Assembly: GCA_034189505.1 (NCBI GenBank)
Contig: JAXHUR010000020.1
Location: 1-46,331, forward strand
Reading direction: 5' to 3'
DNA: 46,331 bases
Origin: Geoalkalibacter_A sp034189505
GTDB lineage: Bacteria > Desulfobacterota > Desulfuromonadia > Desulfuromonadales > Geoalkalibacteraceae
Below are positions 8,012-19,494 of the stretch, piece by piece. The notes under the pieces are model-generated. The model was given only the letters and a program-made list of their open reading frames with translations, was not told the origin of the DNA and ran no database searches. Each line of letters opens with the position of its first letter. The first letter of the stretch is position 1. Made by a program: the position numbers and the translations under genes.

Positions 8012-10484
8012 CGACCTGCTCCAGCACCTCGTCGAGTTCCTGATCTTCTTCCTTCTCGGCGAGTTTGGCCACTGCCACAATCCGCTCGTCCGGTTCCAGC
8101 ACCATCAGGCGGACCCCCTGGGTATTGCGTCCGATGATGGAGAGATGCCCGACCGAGGTGCGCAGCACCTTGCCGCGGTCGGTGATGAACATCAGATCCG
8201 AGTCCTCTTCGCACAACTTGATGTCGACCACCTTGCCGTTGCGCTCCGAAGCCTTGATAGTGATGATCCCCTTGCCGCCGCGGCTCTGTACCCGGTACTC
8301 ATCGAGACTGGTGCGCTTGCCGTAGCCGTTCTCGGTCACCGTCACCAGCGTCGCGGCAGTGGATTCGGTGACCGTCTCCATGCCGATCACCAGATCATCG
8401 CCTTCCAGCGCCATGCCGCGCACACCGCGTGCGGTGCGCCCCATGGCACGCACATCCGTTTCATGAAAACGGATCGACTTGCCGTTGCGGCTGGCCAGCA
8501 GGATATCCATATCGCCATCGGTGAGACGCGCTGCAATCAGGCGGTCCCCTTCATCGATGGTCAGGGCGATAATGCCGCCGGCGCGAGGGTTGGAATAGGC
8601 CATCAGGTCGGTCTTTTTGACGGTGCCGTTCTGAGTGGCGGTCAGGATGTATTTGCCGGGAACGAAATCCTTCACCGGCAGCACCGTCATCACCTTTTCA
8701 CCGGGGGCGAGGCTGAGCAGGTTGACAATCGCCTTGCCCCGCGAAGCACGGCCCCCCTGAGGAATCTCATGCACCTTGAGCCAGTAGACCTTGCCCTGGT
8801 CGGTAAAGAACAACACGTTGCTGTGGGTCGAGGCGATGAAGAGCCGCTCGACGAAATCCTCGTCCTTGGGGCGCATGCCGGTCTTGCCCTTGCCGCCGCG
8901 GCGCTGAGCGCGATAGAGTGAGACGGCGTTGCGCTTGATGTAGCCGCTGTGAGAGACGGTGACCACCATGTCCTCTTCCACGATCAGGTCTTCCAGCGAC
9001 AGTTCCCCGGTGCGGGCCACGATCTCGGTACGGCGCGGATTAGCGAACTTTTCCTTCACTTCGATCAGTTCGGTGCGAATGATCTTGAGAATTTCCACCT
9101 CGCTGGCGAGAATCTCCTTGAGCCGCGCGATCAGGGCCAGCACCTCCTGGTACTCGGCCATGATCTTGTCCCGCTCGAGACCGGTCAGGCGATGCAGGCG
9201 CATATCGAGAATGGCCTGCGCCTGGATGTCGGAGAACTGGAAGCGCGCGATGAGGCGCTCCTTGGCTTCCGCAGAGTTGGTGCTGCCCTTGATGATCTCG
9301 ATCACCTCGTCGAGATTCTCGAGAGCGATCTTGAGACCCTCCAGAACATGGGCGCGGGCTTCGGCCTTTTTCAGATCGAAGATGCAGCGCCGCGTCACCA
9401 CCTCCTTGCGGTGATCGATGAACAGGTCGAGCAGGCGGCGCAGGTCGAGAATCTGCGGCTGTCCGTTGACGATGGCGAGCATAATGATACCGAAGGAGGA
9501 CTGCATCGCCGTCATCTTGTAGAGCTGGTTGAGAATGACCGCCGGGATGGTGTCTCTCTTGAGTTCGATGACGATGCGCATCCCGTCGCGGTCCGACTCG
9601 TCGCGCAGGTCGCTGATCCCTTCGATTTTCTTTTCCTTGACCAGGTCGGCGATCTTTTCGATGAGCTTGGCCTTGTTGACCTGGTAGGGGATTTCGGTGA
9701 TGACGATCGCCTCCTTGCCGGTGCGCTTGTCCACTTCCACCAGGGCGCGCGCCCGCATGTGGATGATGCCGCGGCCGTTACGGTAGGCTTCGCGAATCCC
9801 CTCGACACCGAAAATAAAGCCGGCGGTGGGAAAATCCGGTCCCGGGATCTTTTCGATCAACTCTTCGATCTGCAGGCGCGGATCGTCGATGACGGCCACC
9901 AGGCCATCTATGACCTCTCCCAGGTTATGGGGGGGAATTTTGGTCGCCATGCCGACCGCGATACCCTCGGAGCCGTTGACCAGCAGGTTGGGAAATTTGG
10001 CCGGAAGAACAAGGGGTTCGCTCAGCGATTCATCGTAGTTGAGACCGTGATCGACGGTCTCTTTCTCGATATCGGCCAGCAGCTCCGACGCCAGCCGTGC
10101 CATGCGCACCTCGGTATAACGCATGGCGGCGGCGGAATCACCGTCGATGGAACCGAAATTGCCCTGGCCGTCCACCAGCGGGTGACGCATAGAAAAATCC
10201 TGCGCCATGCGCACGATGGTATCGTACACCGCCGAATCGCCGTGCGGGTGATATTTACCGATCACGTCACCGACCACGCGCGCCGATTTCTTGTAGGGTT
10301 TGTTCCATTCGTTGCCCAGGTCGTGCATGGCGAACAGCACCCGCCGGTGCACCGGCTTGAGGCCGTCGCGCACATCGGGCAGGGCGCGGCCGATGATGAC
10401 GCTCATGGCGTAGTCCATATAGGACTTGCGCATTTCGTCTTCGATATTGACGGTGAAGCGATTTGACGGTGGTTGTTCCTGCAT
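7971..10484 (-). CDS. gyrA: DNA gyrase subunit A
   Basis: An 837-residue subunit of the type II topoisomerase that introduces negative supercoils. The breakage-reunion domain carries the catalytic Tyr123 in AMRYTEVRM. The quinolone-resistance region reads HPHGDSAVYDTI with Ser84 and Asp88, the drug-sensitive state known from other gyrases. The C-terminal beta-pinwheel domain has the GyrA box QRRGGKG needed for DNA wrapping, and the protein ends in a very acidic tail (about 25 residues rich in E and D). The ATG at 10484 has an AGGGGAT element upstream; an earlier in-frame start at 10538 adds unconserved residues. It follows gyrB by 66 bp, with a GC-rich hairpin (10515-10535) between them. Confidence 0.97.
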   Translation of the reverse strand: MQEQPPSNRFTVNIEDEMRKSYMDYAMSVIIGRALPDVRDGLKPVHRRVLFAMHDLGNEWNKPYKKSARVVGDVIGKYHPHGDSAVYDTIVRMAQDFSMRHPLVDGQGNFGSIDGDSAAAMRYTEVRMARLASELLADIEKETVDHGLNYDESLSEPLVLPAKFPNLLVNGSEGIAVGMATKIPPHNLGEVIDGLVAVIDDPRLQIEELIEKIPGPDFPTAGFIFGVEGIREAYRNGRGIIHMRARALVEVDKRTGKEAIVITEIPYQVNKAKLIEKIADLVKEKKIEGISDLRDESDRDGMRIVIELKRDTIPAVILNQLYKMTAMQSSFGIIMLAIVNGQPQILDLRRLLDLFIDHRKEVVTRRCIFDLKKAEARAHVLEGLKIALENLDEVIEIIKGSTNSAEAKERLIARFQFSDIQAQAILDMRLHRLTGLERDKIMAEYQEVLALIARLKEILASEVEILKIIRTELIEVKEKFANPRRTEIVARTGELSLEDLIVEEDMVVTVSHSGYIKRNAVSLYRAQRRGGKGKTGMRPKDEDFVERLFIASTHSNVLFFTDQGKVYWLKVHEIPQGGRASRGKAIVNLLSLAPGEKVMTVLPVKDFVPGKYILTATQNGTVKKTDLMAYSNPRAGGIIALTIDEGDRLIAARLTDGDMDILLASRNGKSIRFHETDVRAMGRTARGVRGMALEGDDLVIGMETVTESTAATLVTVTENGYGKRTSLDEYRVQSRGGKGIITIKASERNGKVVDIKLCEEDSDLMFITDRGKVLRTSVGHLSIIGRNTQGVRLMVLEPDERIVAVAKLAEKEEDQELDEVLEQVDGDATDENPDETP

Positions 10485-10550
10485 GGTTCGCTGATCCCCT
10501 GTAATAGCAGGCGTCGGCGGCATCGATCGCCGCCGCACGGCCGGCGATGT

Positions 10551-12954
<2,404 letters not shown>

Positions 12955-12962
<8 letters not shown>

Positions 12963-14037
12963 GGTGCAATTGTCCTTTTTTCACGTGATAAAAACGTGCC
13001 GGTTCCAGTCCCTCGCGACACAACGCCTCGGGATCCGTAGTGGTCAGAAAAATCTGTCCGCGACGTTCGCGCAGAAACTCGAAGAGGTAGTTTTTGCGGC
13101 GAGCGTCCAACTCACTGGTGATATCGTCGAGCAGCAGTACAGGCGGCTCGCCGGCTTGCTGTTCCAGATGGGCAATCTGCGAGACTTTAAAAGCCAGGAT
13201 GAAACAGCGCTGCTGTCCCTGCGAACCGAAGATCCGCAGGGGACGACCGTCCACCGTAAAACCCGGATCGTCGCGATGGGGCCCGACCTGAGTCTGGCCG
13301 AGGCGCTGCTCGGTTGAACGGCTGCGTTGCAGAGCTTTTTCAATATCGTCGTAAAAATCACCGTTTGATGGTGCCCGATAGTGTAGATCGGCACATTCCC
13401 CGTTCTGGGCAAAATGAGCATAGGCCTTCTGCAGTCCGGGGCGGATGGCTTCAACATAGGCGTAACGGTCGGCAGAGATACGCGCCGCCGCCTGCAGATA
13501 GCTTTCGTTCCAGGGCGTTAGAATCCGCTCAGGGGCGTCTTCCTTCAACAACTGATTGCGATGACGCAGAATACGCAGAAATTCATTGAAACGCTGCAGG
13601 TAACTGCTGTCCGCCTGCAGCAGAGCCCGGTCGATCAGATCCCTTCGCCCTCCCGGCGGGCCTTTCACCAGGGAAACTTCCTCCGGAGAAAAAAGCACCG
13701 GACGCAGGGTGCCTAAAACGTCGGTCGCTTTGCGAACCGTTTTGCCGTCCAGCTCGATTTTTTTCCCCTGAGTTTCCAGAAGAAGGGAAAGATGGCGCTC
13801 AACCCGGCCGGTGGTGATCTTTGCGCTCAAACGCGCCCGGTTCGTTTCGAACCGAAGCAGGTCTTCGATGCGGGGAGAACGGAAACTTTTCAGGGTTCCC
13901 AGCAGGTAAATGCCTTCAAGGAGATTGGTTTTCCCCTGAGCATTCTGACCCCAGAAAACATTGAACCCCTGAGAAGGTGCCAGATCCTCTTCGGCTATGT
14001 TGCGAAAATTCAAGTATTTAAGAGCGCTGATCAGCAT
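12955..14037 (-). CDS. recF: DNA replication/repair protein RecF
   Basis: A 360-residue SMC-like ATPase that helps load RecA at single-strand gaps. The Walker A motif is GQNAQGKTNLLEGIYLLG (about residues 30-47); the ABC signature region is IFGSQGQQRCFILAFK and Walker B is PVLLLDDITSELD near the C-terminus. The length is normal. It lies between dnaN and gyrB as in many bacteria, but a terminator-like hairpin (14053-14082) separates it from dnaN. Only a weak ribosome-binding site precedes the ATG. Confidence 0.96.
12977..12992. other. Degenerate parS-like sequence inside recF
   Basis: TTTTTCACGTGATAAA matches the parS consensus TGTTTCACGTGAAACA at 13 of 16 positions, with the central CACGTGA intact. 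It lies in the last codons of recF, about 8 kb from the perfect site. Binding by ParB is uncertain. Confidence 0.25.
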
Positions 14038-14052
14038 ATCAGGCGGACTTCC

Positions 14053-14082
14053 AAAAAAAGCCTTTTAATCAAAGGCTTTTTT
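14053..14082 (-). terminator. Intrinsic terminator after dnaN
   Basis: An inverted repeat (AAAAAAAGCCTTT, short loop, AAAGGCTTTTTT) gives a stem followed by a T run in both directions. On the minus strand it lies just after the dnaN stop codon, so it probably limits read-through into recF. Confidence 0.75.
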
Positions 14083-14105
14083 AAATTTCGAAGCCCAATC
14101 GCTTA

Positions 14106-15224
14106 TTATAAACGCATCGGCATAATGACCGCCAGAAAATTTTTATCTTCGACCGGGGTCATCAGGCCGGGCGATAGATTGTCTTTGAGATGAAAGGCGA
14201 CCTTCTCTTCGTCGATGCTCTGGAGAATATCGAGCAGGTAACGGGCATTGAAACCGATGGCAACCTCCTGGCCGGAATACTCGACCTCAATATCCTCCCG
14301 GGCATCACCAAGTTCGGGATTTGAGGACGAGATTTCCATCTGTCCATCCTTGAGGGAGATGCGAACGCCCTTTGATTTTTCGCTTGAAAGAGTCGCCATG
14401 CGCCGCAAGGCATGAAGAAAAGTTTCAGAAGAGATGTGAGCAGTCAGGTTGTTGCCGGTCGGTATGACCCTCTCATATTCGGGAAATTCTCCATCGATCA
14501 GTCTCATGACAACGGTCGTATCACCTTTGCTGATAATGGCACTGTTTTCCAGAAAGCCCAGTTTAATCTGATCTTCTCCTTCTTCAGCGATTTTTTTCAG
14601 TTCAAAGATGCCTTTGCGGGGGAATATGACCCCTTTTTGCAACTGGGGAACGGAAGTCTGATCGATGGTCCGCCGAATTTTTGCCAGGCGGTGACCGTCG
14701 GTGGCCACCATGACCAGGAAATGCTGTCCGTCTTCTTCGTGGGTTTTAAAAAAAATACCGTTCAGGTTGTATTTTGTTTCGTCCGCCGACATGGCAAATG
14801 CGGTTTTCTCAATCATCGTTGAGAGAATATTGCTCTGCAGGCTGATGGATTCATTGTCGTCGGCGGTGGGGAAGAAGGGAAATTCTTCTGGTGAGAGTCC
14901 GACCAGATTGAAAAGCGCTTTCCCGCCACGGATTTCAATCCAGCAGTTCTTCTTGGCGCGAAAGGAAATTTCGCCTTCCGGGAGTTCCCGAATGATTTCG
15001 TACAATTTTTTTGCCGAAACGGTAATTGATCCGGCGCTGTCGATGCGGGCCGGATAAAATGCCCGCATTCCCACTTCAAGATCGGTGGCGGTGAGACAGA
15101 GACGATCCTCTTCGGCTGTGATAAGAACATTGGCCAGGACCGGGATGGTGTTTTTTTTCTCAACGATTCCCTGAATTTTTGCCAGGCCCTTGAGGAAGAC
15201 CTGTTTTTCCACCGCGAATTTCAT
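14106..15224 (-). CDS. dnaN: DNA polymerase III beta subunit (sliding clamp)
   Basis: A 372-residue protein that dimerises into the ring clamp tethering the replicative polymerase to DNA. Three repeated clamp domains fill the chain; recognisable parts are MKFAVEKQVFLKGLAKIQGI at the N-terminus, the NLVGLSPEEFP segment, the VATDGHRLA motif in the middle and the C-terminal VIMPMRL. The ATG at 15224 has a strong GGAGG sequence. It is downstream of dnaA across a 239-bp non-coding stretch with DnaA-box-like sites, and upstream of a terminator. Confidence 0.98.
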   Translation of the reverse strand: MKFAVEKQVFLKGLAKIQGIVEKKNTIPVLANVLITAEEDRLCLTATDLEVGMRAFYPARIDSAGSITVSAKKLYEIIRELPEGEISFRAKKNCWIEIRGGKALFNLVGLSPEEFPFFPTADDNESISLQSNILSTMIEKTAFAMSADETKYNLNGIFFKTHEEDGQHFLVMVATDGHRLAKIRRTIDQTSVPQLQKGVIFPRKGIFELKKIAEEGEDQIKLGFLENSAIISKGDTTVVMRLIDGEFPEYERVIPTGNNLTAHISSETFLHALRRMATLSSEKSKGVRISLKDGQMEISSSNPELGDAREDIEVEYSGQEVAIGFNARYLLDILQSIDEEKVAFHLKDNLSPGLMTPVEDKNFLAVIMPMRL

Positions 15225-15463
15225 GAATCCTCCGATCAACAGCAAATGATTATAGTCTATGGGTTTTAAACTTCTTTATAGTCGTAAATAGTCGTTGTCT
15301 GTGGAAACTGTGAACAGCATGCCTGAGCCCGCTCACCGAACGTGTTGGCGATGTTGATTGAATCGTGGTTGGCGGTGGCATAAAAAACGGCAATTTGTTG
15401 ATAAGCGCCAGTGGCCGATTTATCCCCGGTGTGTACACCTTTTCATCCACAGCTTGTTCTCTG
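15225..15463. other. dnaA-dnaN intergenic region with DnaA-box-like sites (candidate oriC part)
   Basis: These 239 bp hold no gene. They contain TGTTGATAA (15396-15404) and TCATCCACA (15443-15451), each one mismatch from the DnaA box on one or other strand, and weaker TTATCCCCG (15420-15428) and TGTGGAAAC (15300-15308), each with two mismatches. The dnaN side (15241-15295) is AT-rich. Together with the region upstream of dnaA this is a plausible bipartite origin; no experiment is implied. Confidence 0.5.
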
Positions 15464-16828
15464 TCAGCGACTCAGGGCATTTTTGAGATTGCCGACGGTG
15501 GTACGCAGTTGAAAATCATCCTCCATGAGCCTTTCCACTTTTTTGATGGCATGGATTATAGTTGAATGATCCTTTCCGCCGAATTTGTCGCCGATTTCCG
15601 GAAAAGACTGCGAGGTCAACTGGCGCGACAGATACATGGCGATCTGACGAGGGAGCACCAGAGCCTTGAGCCTTTTGGGCGACTTGAGATCGGCAACCTT
15701 GAGACTGAAATGCTGGGCCACCACCTTCTGGATTTCTTCGACGGTAATTTCCTTGTTCTTTTCCACCAGGATGTCCTTGAGTACCTCCCGGGCCAGATCA
15801 AGGGTAATGGGTGTCGCAGTAAGGCTGGCGTATGCGCCGAGACGGATCAGAAAACCTTCCAGTTCACGGACGTTGCTGGTGATGGAATTGGACAGGAACT
15901 GGATGACCTCTTCCGGAAGGGTGATCCTGTTTTTCTCTGCCTTCATTTTAAGAATCGCCTGCTTGGTTTCGACATCCGGTGGCTGGATATCAGCGATCAG
16001 TCCCCATTCAAAGCGCGATCTCAGCCGTTCTTCCAGCCCGGGGATCTCTTTAGGAAATTTATCCGAAGTCACGACAATCTGCTTATGCGATTCGTACAGG
16101 GCATTAAATGTGTGAAAAAATTCTTCCTGAGTACGCTCCTTGCCGGCAATGAACTGGACATCATCGATCAGAAGAACGTCCATTGATCTGAATTTATTAC
16201 GGAATTCGTCCATTCGTGCATATCGGAGGGAATTGATCAATTCATTCATAAATTTTTCGGACGTATAATAGCACACCCGCATTGAACTGTTTTTTTTGAG
16301 GATCGCATTGCCGATGGCGTTGACCAGGTGAGTTTTTCCCAGCCCGACTCCCCCATAAATAAACAGGGGGTTGTAGGTGGTGGCGGGATTGTTGGCCACC
16401 GCCATGGCGGCCGCATGGGCAAACTGATTTGAGGATCCCGATACAAAATCGGTAAACACGTATTTGGGGTTGAGATTGGTATTCCAGTTTTCTGCCGCGG
16501 GTTGGGACGAAGTCGGTTCAGGTGACGGCGTGAAGGAGTTTTTAACCCGGCTTTTATTTTTTGTTGAGAAATTTTCCTGCGGTCGGGGGCGCGATGAAAT
16601 TTCAAATTCGACTTTGTAGTCGACGGCACCTACATCGGCCAGGGTTTCCTTTATTTTGTGGACGTAGTTGTCCCGGATCCAGTCAAGGAAAAACCGGTTG
16701 GGAACCCGTAGAAAAACATTTGATTTCTCGACCCGGATAAATTCGATCGGTTTTATCCAGGTTGAAAAAAGCTGCGGGCTCAGCTTCTGTTCCAGTTGTT
16801 CGAGGGTTTCACGCCAGAGAGTATCCAT
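15464..16828 (-). CDS. dnaA: Chromosomal replication initiator protein DnaA
   Basis: A 454-residue AAA+ protein that binds DnaA boxes and opens the origin. Domain I (about 1-85) is followed by a Ser/Pro/Asn-rich linker, then the AAA+ domain with Walker A GGVGLGKTHLVNAIG (about residue 160) and Walker B VLLIDDVQF. The C-terminal DNA-binding domain contains the signature DKFGGKDHSTIIHAIKKVE. I chose the ATG at 16828, where the conserved N-terminus MDTLWRETLEQLEQ begins; the upstream extension to 16942 is not protein-like. The ribosome-binding site is weak. It is transcribed away from rpmH. Confidence 0.98.
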   Translation of the reverse strand: MDTLWRETLEQLEQKLSPQLFSTWIKPIEFIRVEKSNVFLRVPNRFFLDWIRDNYVHKIKETLADVGAVDYKVEFEISSRPRPQENFSTKNKSRVKNSFTPSPEPTSSQPAAENWNTNLNPKYVFTDFVSGSSNQFAHAAAMAVANNPATTYNPLFIYGGVGLGKTHLVNAIGNAILKKNSSMRVCYYTSEKFMNELINSLRYARMDEFRNKFRSMDVLLIDDVQFIAGKERTQEEFFHTFNALYESHKQIVVTSDKFPKEIPGLEERLRSRFEWGLIADIQPPDVETKQAILKMKAEKNRITLPEEVIQFLSNSITSNVRELEGFLIRLGAYASLTATPITLDLAREVLKDILVEKNKEITVEEIQKVVAQHFSLKVADLKSPKRLKALVLPRQIAMYLSRQLTSQSFPEIGDKFGGKDHSTIIHAIKKVERLMEDDFQLRTTVGNLKNALSR

Positions 16829-17124
16829 ATAAATCAATTCATTTTTTTGAGGTCGAAGCGCAGTCAACAATCGCCTTCCAAGTTTTAAACAATTTTGTAA
16901 ACAGGTGTGGATAAAATGAAATTCGTAATAAAAAACAGTCATTTAAAACAATTAGAAAGACTATAAACTAACAGAGCCTCTCGTTAATTTCAAGGGGATT
17001 TATTGGTTGTGTCGTTCAACTGTTTTCTTAGTTCCGAACTGGAAACAGTGTTGACATTGATCTGAGAATATGTTTTTTATTGGATTTCGCCTGAAGAATC
17101 AATTACTCCAGAGGAGCCTGCATA
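16829..17124. other. dnaA-rpmH intergenic region (candidate oriC)
   Basis: This 296-bp divergent spacer is clearly AT-rich over about 16885-16975 and carries one perfect DnaA box, TGTGGATAA (16906-16914, minus orientation). It also holds the promoter for rpmH and, on the other strand, must contain one for dnaA; a weak candidate is TTGAAA with TAGTTT 17 bp later, read leftward from about 16994. Gene orientation reverses here, as expected at an origin. Confidence 0.55.
17051..17080 (+). promoter_or_regulatory. Probable promoter of the rpmH operon
   Basis: A consensus -35 TTGACA (17051-17056) is followed after 18 bp by TTTTAT (17075-17080), a weaker -10, 45 bp ahead of rpmH. Confidence 0.5.
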
Positions 17125-17277
17125 ATGAGCAAAAGAACATACCAGCCCAGTCGTATTCGTCGTAAAAGAACCCATGGCTTCCGGAAGCGGATGCTGACCA
17201 AGAATGGGCGTCAGGTGATTAACCGTCGTCGCTCCCGCGGCCGGCGCCAGCTTGCCGTAACCACTCCTAAAAAATAG
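17125..17277 (+). CDS. rpmH: 50S ribosomal protein L34
   Basis: A 50-residue, very basic protein of the large ribosomal subunit. It starts MSKRTYQPSRIRRKRTHGF and has the family motif with RKRMLTKNGRQVINRRR, ending in a lysine pair. GAGGAG lies at good spacing ahead of the ATG. It is the first gene of the rpmH-rnpA-yidD-yidC-mnmE run, with only 3 bp to rnpA, the arrangement seen next to many bacterial origins. Confidence 0.97.
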   Translation: MSKRTYQPSRIRRKRTHGFRKRMLTKNGRQVINRRRSRGRRQLAVTTPKK

Positions 17278-17280
17278 ATC

Positions 17281-17628
17281 GTGACTGCGGGTAAACCACA
17301 GGCTTTTCCTGGGTTCGCACGTCTTAAATACAGTCGTGAATTCAATCTGGTCAGAAAGCAGGGGCGTTTTTTTAAAACGCCCCACTTTCTTGTATACCAG
17401 AGATTAAACGGTCTGGGGTATAACCGTCTCGGCATCACTGCCAGCCGCAAAGTCGGAAACGCACCCCAGAGAAACCGGGCCAAGCGGTTGCTGCGGGAAG
17501 TTTTTCGACGGTATCTCAAGGTAGCGACTCCGAGTCGGGATTTCAGTATTATAGCCCGGCGCGGGGCACCAGCGCTGCGTTATTCCGATGTGCTCCAGGA
17601 AATTCAAGCGGTATTGATGCGGGAGTAA
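17281..17628 (+). CDS. rnpA: Ribonuclease P protein component
   Basis: A 115-residue basic protein that assists the RNase P RNA in maturing tRNA 5' ends. The family RNR motif is present as RNRAKRLLREVFRR, preceded by LGITASRKVGNA. The start is GTG at 17281, 3 bp after the rpmH stop; the ribosome-binding site would lie within the end of rpmH, so translation is probably coupled. The yidD gene follows after 3 bp. Confidence 0.95.
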   Translation: MTAGKPQAFPGFARLKYSREFNLVRKQGRFFKTPHFLVYQRLNGLGYNRLGITASRKVGNAPQRNRAKRLLREVFRRYLKVATPSRDFSIIARRGAPALRYSDVLQEIQAVLMRE

Positions 17629-17631
17629 CTC

Positions 17632-17841
17632 ATGCGTCGCATCCTACTTGCCCTTATTCGCTTTTACCAGATCTGCCTCTCTCCGTTGAAGGGGCCTTCC
17701 TGTCGTTTTCATCCTACCTGTTCTGAATATATTTTTCAGGCGATTCGTCAATATGGAATCCTGCACGGGGTTTATCTCGGCTGCAAACGCCTGGCGAAAT
17801 GTCATCCTTTTCACCCAGGGGGATACGATCCTCTCCCCTGA
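17632..17841 (+). CDS. yidD: Membrane protein insertion efficiency factor YidD
   Basis: A 69-residue membrane-associated protein thought to help YidC-dependent insertion. The invariant pattern is visible: FYQICLSPLKGPSCRFHPTCSEY and the C-terminal KCHPFHPGGYDPLP, quoted here in part only for identification. Conserved Cys residues are all present. It lies 3 bp after rnpA and 23 bp before yidC, the standard order. Confidence 0.95.
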   Translation: MRRILLALIRFYQICLSPLKGPSCRFHPTCSEYIFQAIRQYGILHGVYLGCKRLAKCHPFHPGGYDPLP

Positions 17842-17864
17842 TGTTTTATTGATCGGGAGTTCTC

Positions 17865-19478
17865 ATGGAAAACAAGCAAACCCTGATAGCGATACTTCTC
17901 ATGCTGGTAGTCTGGATGGGTTTTTCCATTCTTTTTCCTTCGCAGTCCCAGCAGGAAAATAAGGTTGCCCAACAGCAGGAAATCAGTGAGTCTTCCTCTC
18001 CCGAAACGCCTGCTGCTTCTTCCGCGCCTGTTGATCGTTCCGTTTCCGGCAATGTGGAATTTCCGCTCGAAGCCTCAACCGAAAAGGGTACATTTGTGGT
18101 TGAGACGCCGCGCTTGAGGTTGACTCTTGCACAGGACAGCGGTCGCGTTCTTCGTACTGAACTGAAAAATTATCGCCAGTCACTGAAGGATACAGAGAAC
18201 GTAGTTGTTCTGGTTGATACTCTTCAACGTGGCACCGGCACCCTTGGTTTCGGGGGAACAGATGGGTTTCGTTCCCTTGGAGGGCTGTCCTGGTCACGGC
18301 ATGATCGTGGTGATCTGCGCCTCTCTGAAGGAGAAGAGGTTTCCCTGGTTTTTACCGCTGAGACGGCTGAAGGTCTGGATCTCGTCAAAACCCTTGAAAT
18401 CGATGCTGATCATTATCAGATCAATGTGACTCTCAGGATCGCCAACCAAGGCAGGGCTCCCCTCTCCGGCAATCTTGTTTTTTCCCATGTGCAGCCCTGG
18501 TCTGATGATATGGAAGGGAGTAGGTACGAATTCGTCGGTCCGACCACCCTGACTGAAGAAAAAAAATACCAGGACAAGGTCAAAGACCTGCGGGATGAAG
18601 AGAAAAAATATTCCGCACCGATCTTATGGACCGGGTTTGAAAAAAAATATTTTCTGACCGCTCTGATTCCGGTAGATGACACGATCACCGAAGCGCAGGT
18701 CCGTTATCTGTCGGACATGGTTGTGACTTCTCTTTTTACCGGATACCAGACCCTATCTCCCGGTGATGTGCGCGAGTTTTCTTTCAAAACCTACATGGGG
18801 CCCAAAGACTTCGATATTCTTTCCACCGCCGGGCACCGTTTGAGTGACGCTGTGGACTTCGGGTTTTTCGGGTTCCTTGCTCGGCCTCTTCTTCATGTTC
18901 TTAAGTTTTTTTACGGATTCCTGCATAACTACGGTCTCGCCATTATTCTGTTGACCGTCATTATCAAACTTATTTTCTGGCCGTTGACTCAGAAGAGCTA
19001 TACCTCCATGAAGGGGATGCAGAAACTGCAGCCGCAGATGCAGAAACTGCGTGAAAAATATAAGAATGACAAGCAGCGTCTCAATGTCGAACTGATGAAT
19101 CTTTATAAGGAGCATCGAGTTAATCCTTTGGGCGGGTGTCTCCCTATGCTTGTTCAGATTCCCGTTTTCTTCGCTCTTTATAAAACCCTGCTGATTTCCA
19201 TTGAACTGCGTCATGCGCCTTTTTTTCTGTGGATTGCCGACCTCTCAGCCAAGGACCCCTACTATGTGACTCCTTTGCTTATGGGGGCCTCGATGTTTGT
19301 TCAACAGAAACTGACCCCCTCTACGATGGATCCCATGCAGGCGAAACTTTTTCTCGCCATGCCTATTGTTTTTACCGTTCTGTTTCTTAATTTTCCAGCC
19401 GGCCTGGTGCTCTATTGGTTGGTGAACAACCTGTTGACAATCGGTCAGCAGTACCTGATTTATCGCCAAAAAGACTGA
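17865..19478 (+). CDS. yidC: Membrane protein insertase YidC
   Basis: A 537-residue inner-membrane insertase of the Gram-negative type. The N-terminal membrane segment (about residues 5-24) is followed by a large periplasmic domain (about 55-330) and then the conserved five-helix insertase core (about 345-530), with LKFFYGFLHNYGLAIILLTV, a cytoplasmic hairpin rich in K, Q and M, the NPLGGCLPMLVQIPVFFALY motif and FPAGLVLYWLVNNLLTIGQQ (given in overlapping short pieces). GGGAG precedes the ATG. It acts with Sec or alone. No jag/khpB gene follows, unlike in many related operons. Confidence 0.97.
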   Translation: MENKQTLIAILLMLVVWMGFSILFPSQSQQENKVAQQQEISESSSPETPAASSAPVDRSVSGNVEFPLEASTEKGTFVVETPRLRLTLAQDSGRVLRTELKNYRQSLKDTENVVVLVDTLQRGTGTLGFGGTDGFRSLGGLSWSRHDRGDLRLSEGEEVSLVFTAETAEGLDLVKTLEIDADHYQINVTLRIANQGRAPLSGNLVFSHVQPWSDDMEGSRYEFVGPTTLTEEKKYQDKVKDLRDEEKKYSAPILWTGFEKKYFLTALIPVDDTITEAQVRYLSDMVVTSLFTGYQTLSPGDVREFSFKTYMGPKDFDILSTAGHRLSDAVDFGFFGFLARPLLHVLKFFYGFLHNYGLAIILLTVIIKLIFWPLTQKSYTSMKGMQKLQPQMQKLREKYKNDKQRLNVELMNLYKEHRVNPLGGCLPMLVQIPVFFALYKTLLISIELRHAPFFLWIADLSAKDPYYVTPLLMGASMFVQQKLTPSTMDPMQAKLFLAMPIVFTVLFLNFPAGLVLYWLVNNLLTIGQQYLIYRQKD

Positions 19479-19494
19479 TACTTCGTGGATCTGT

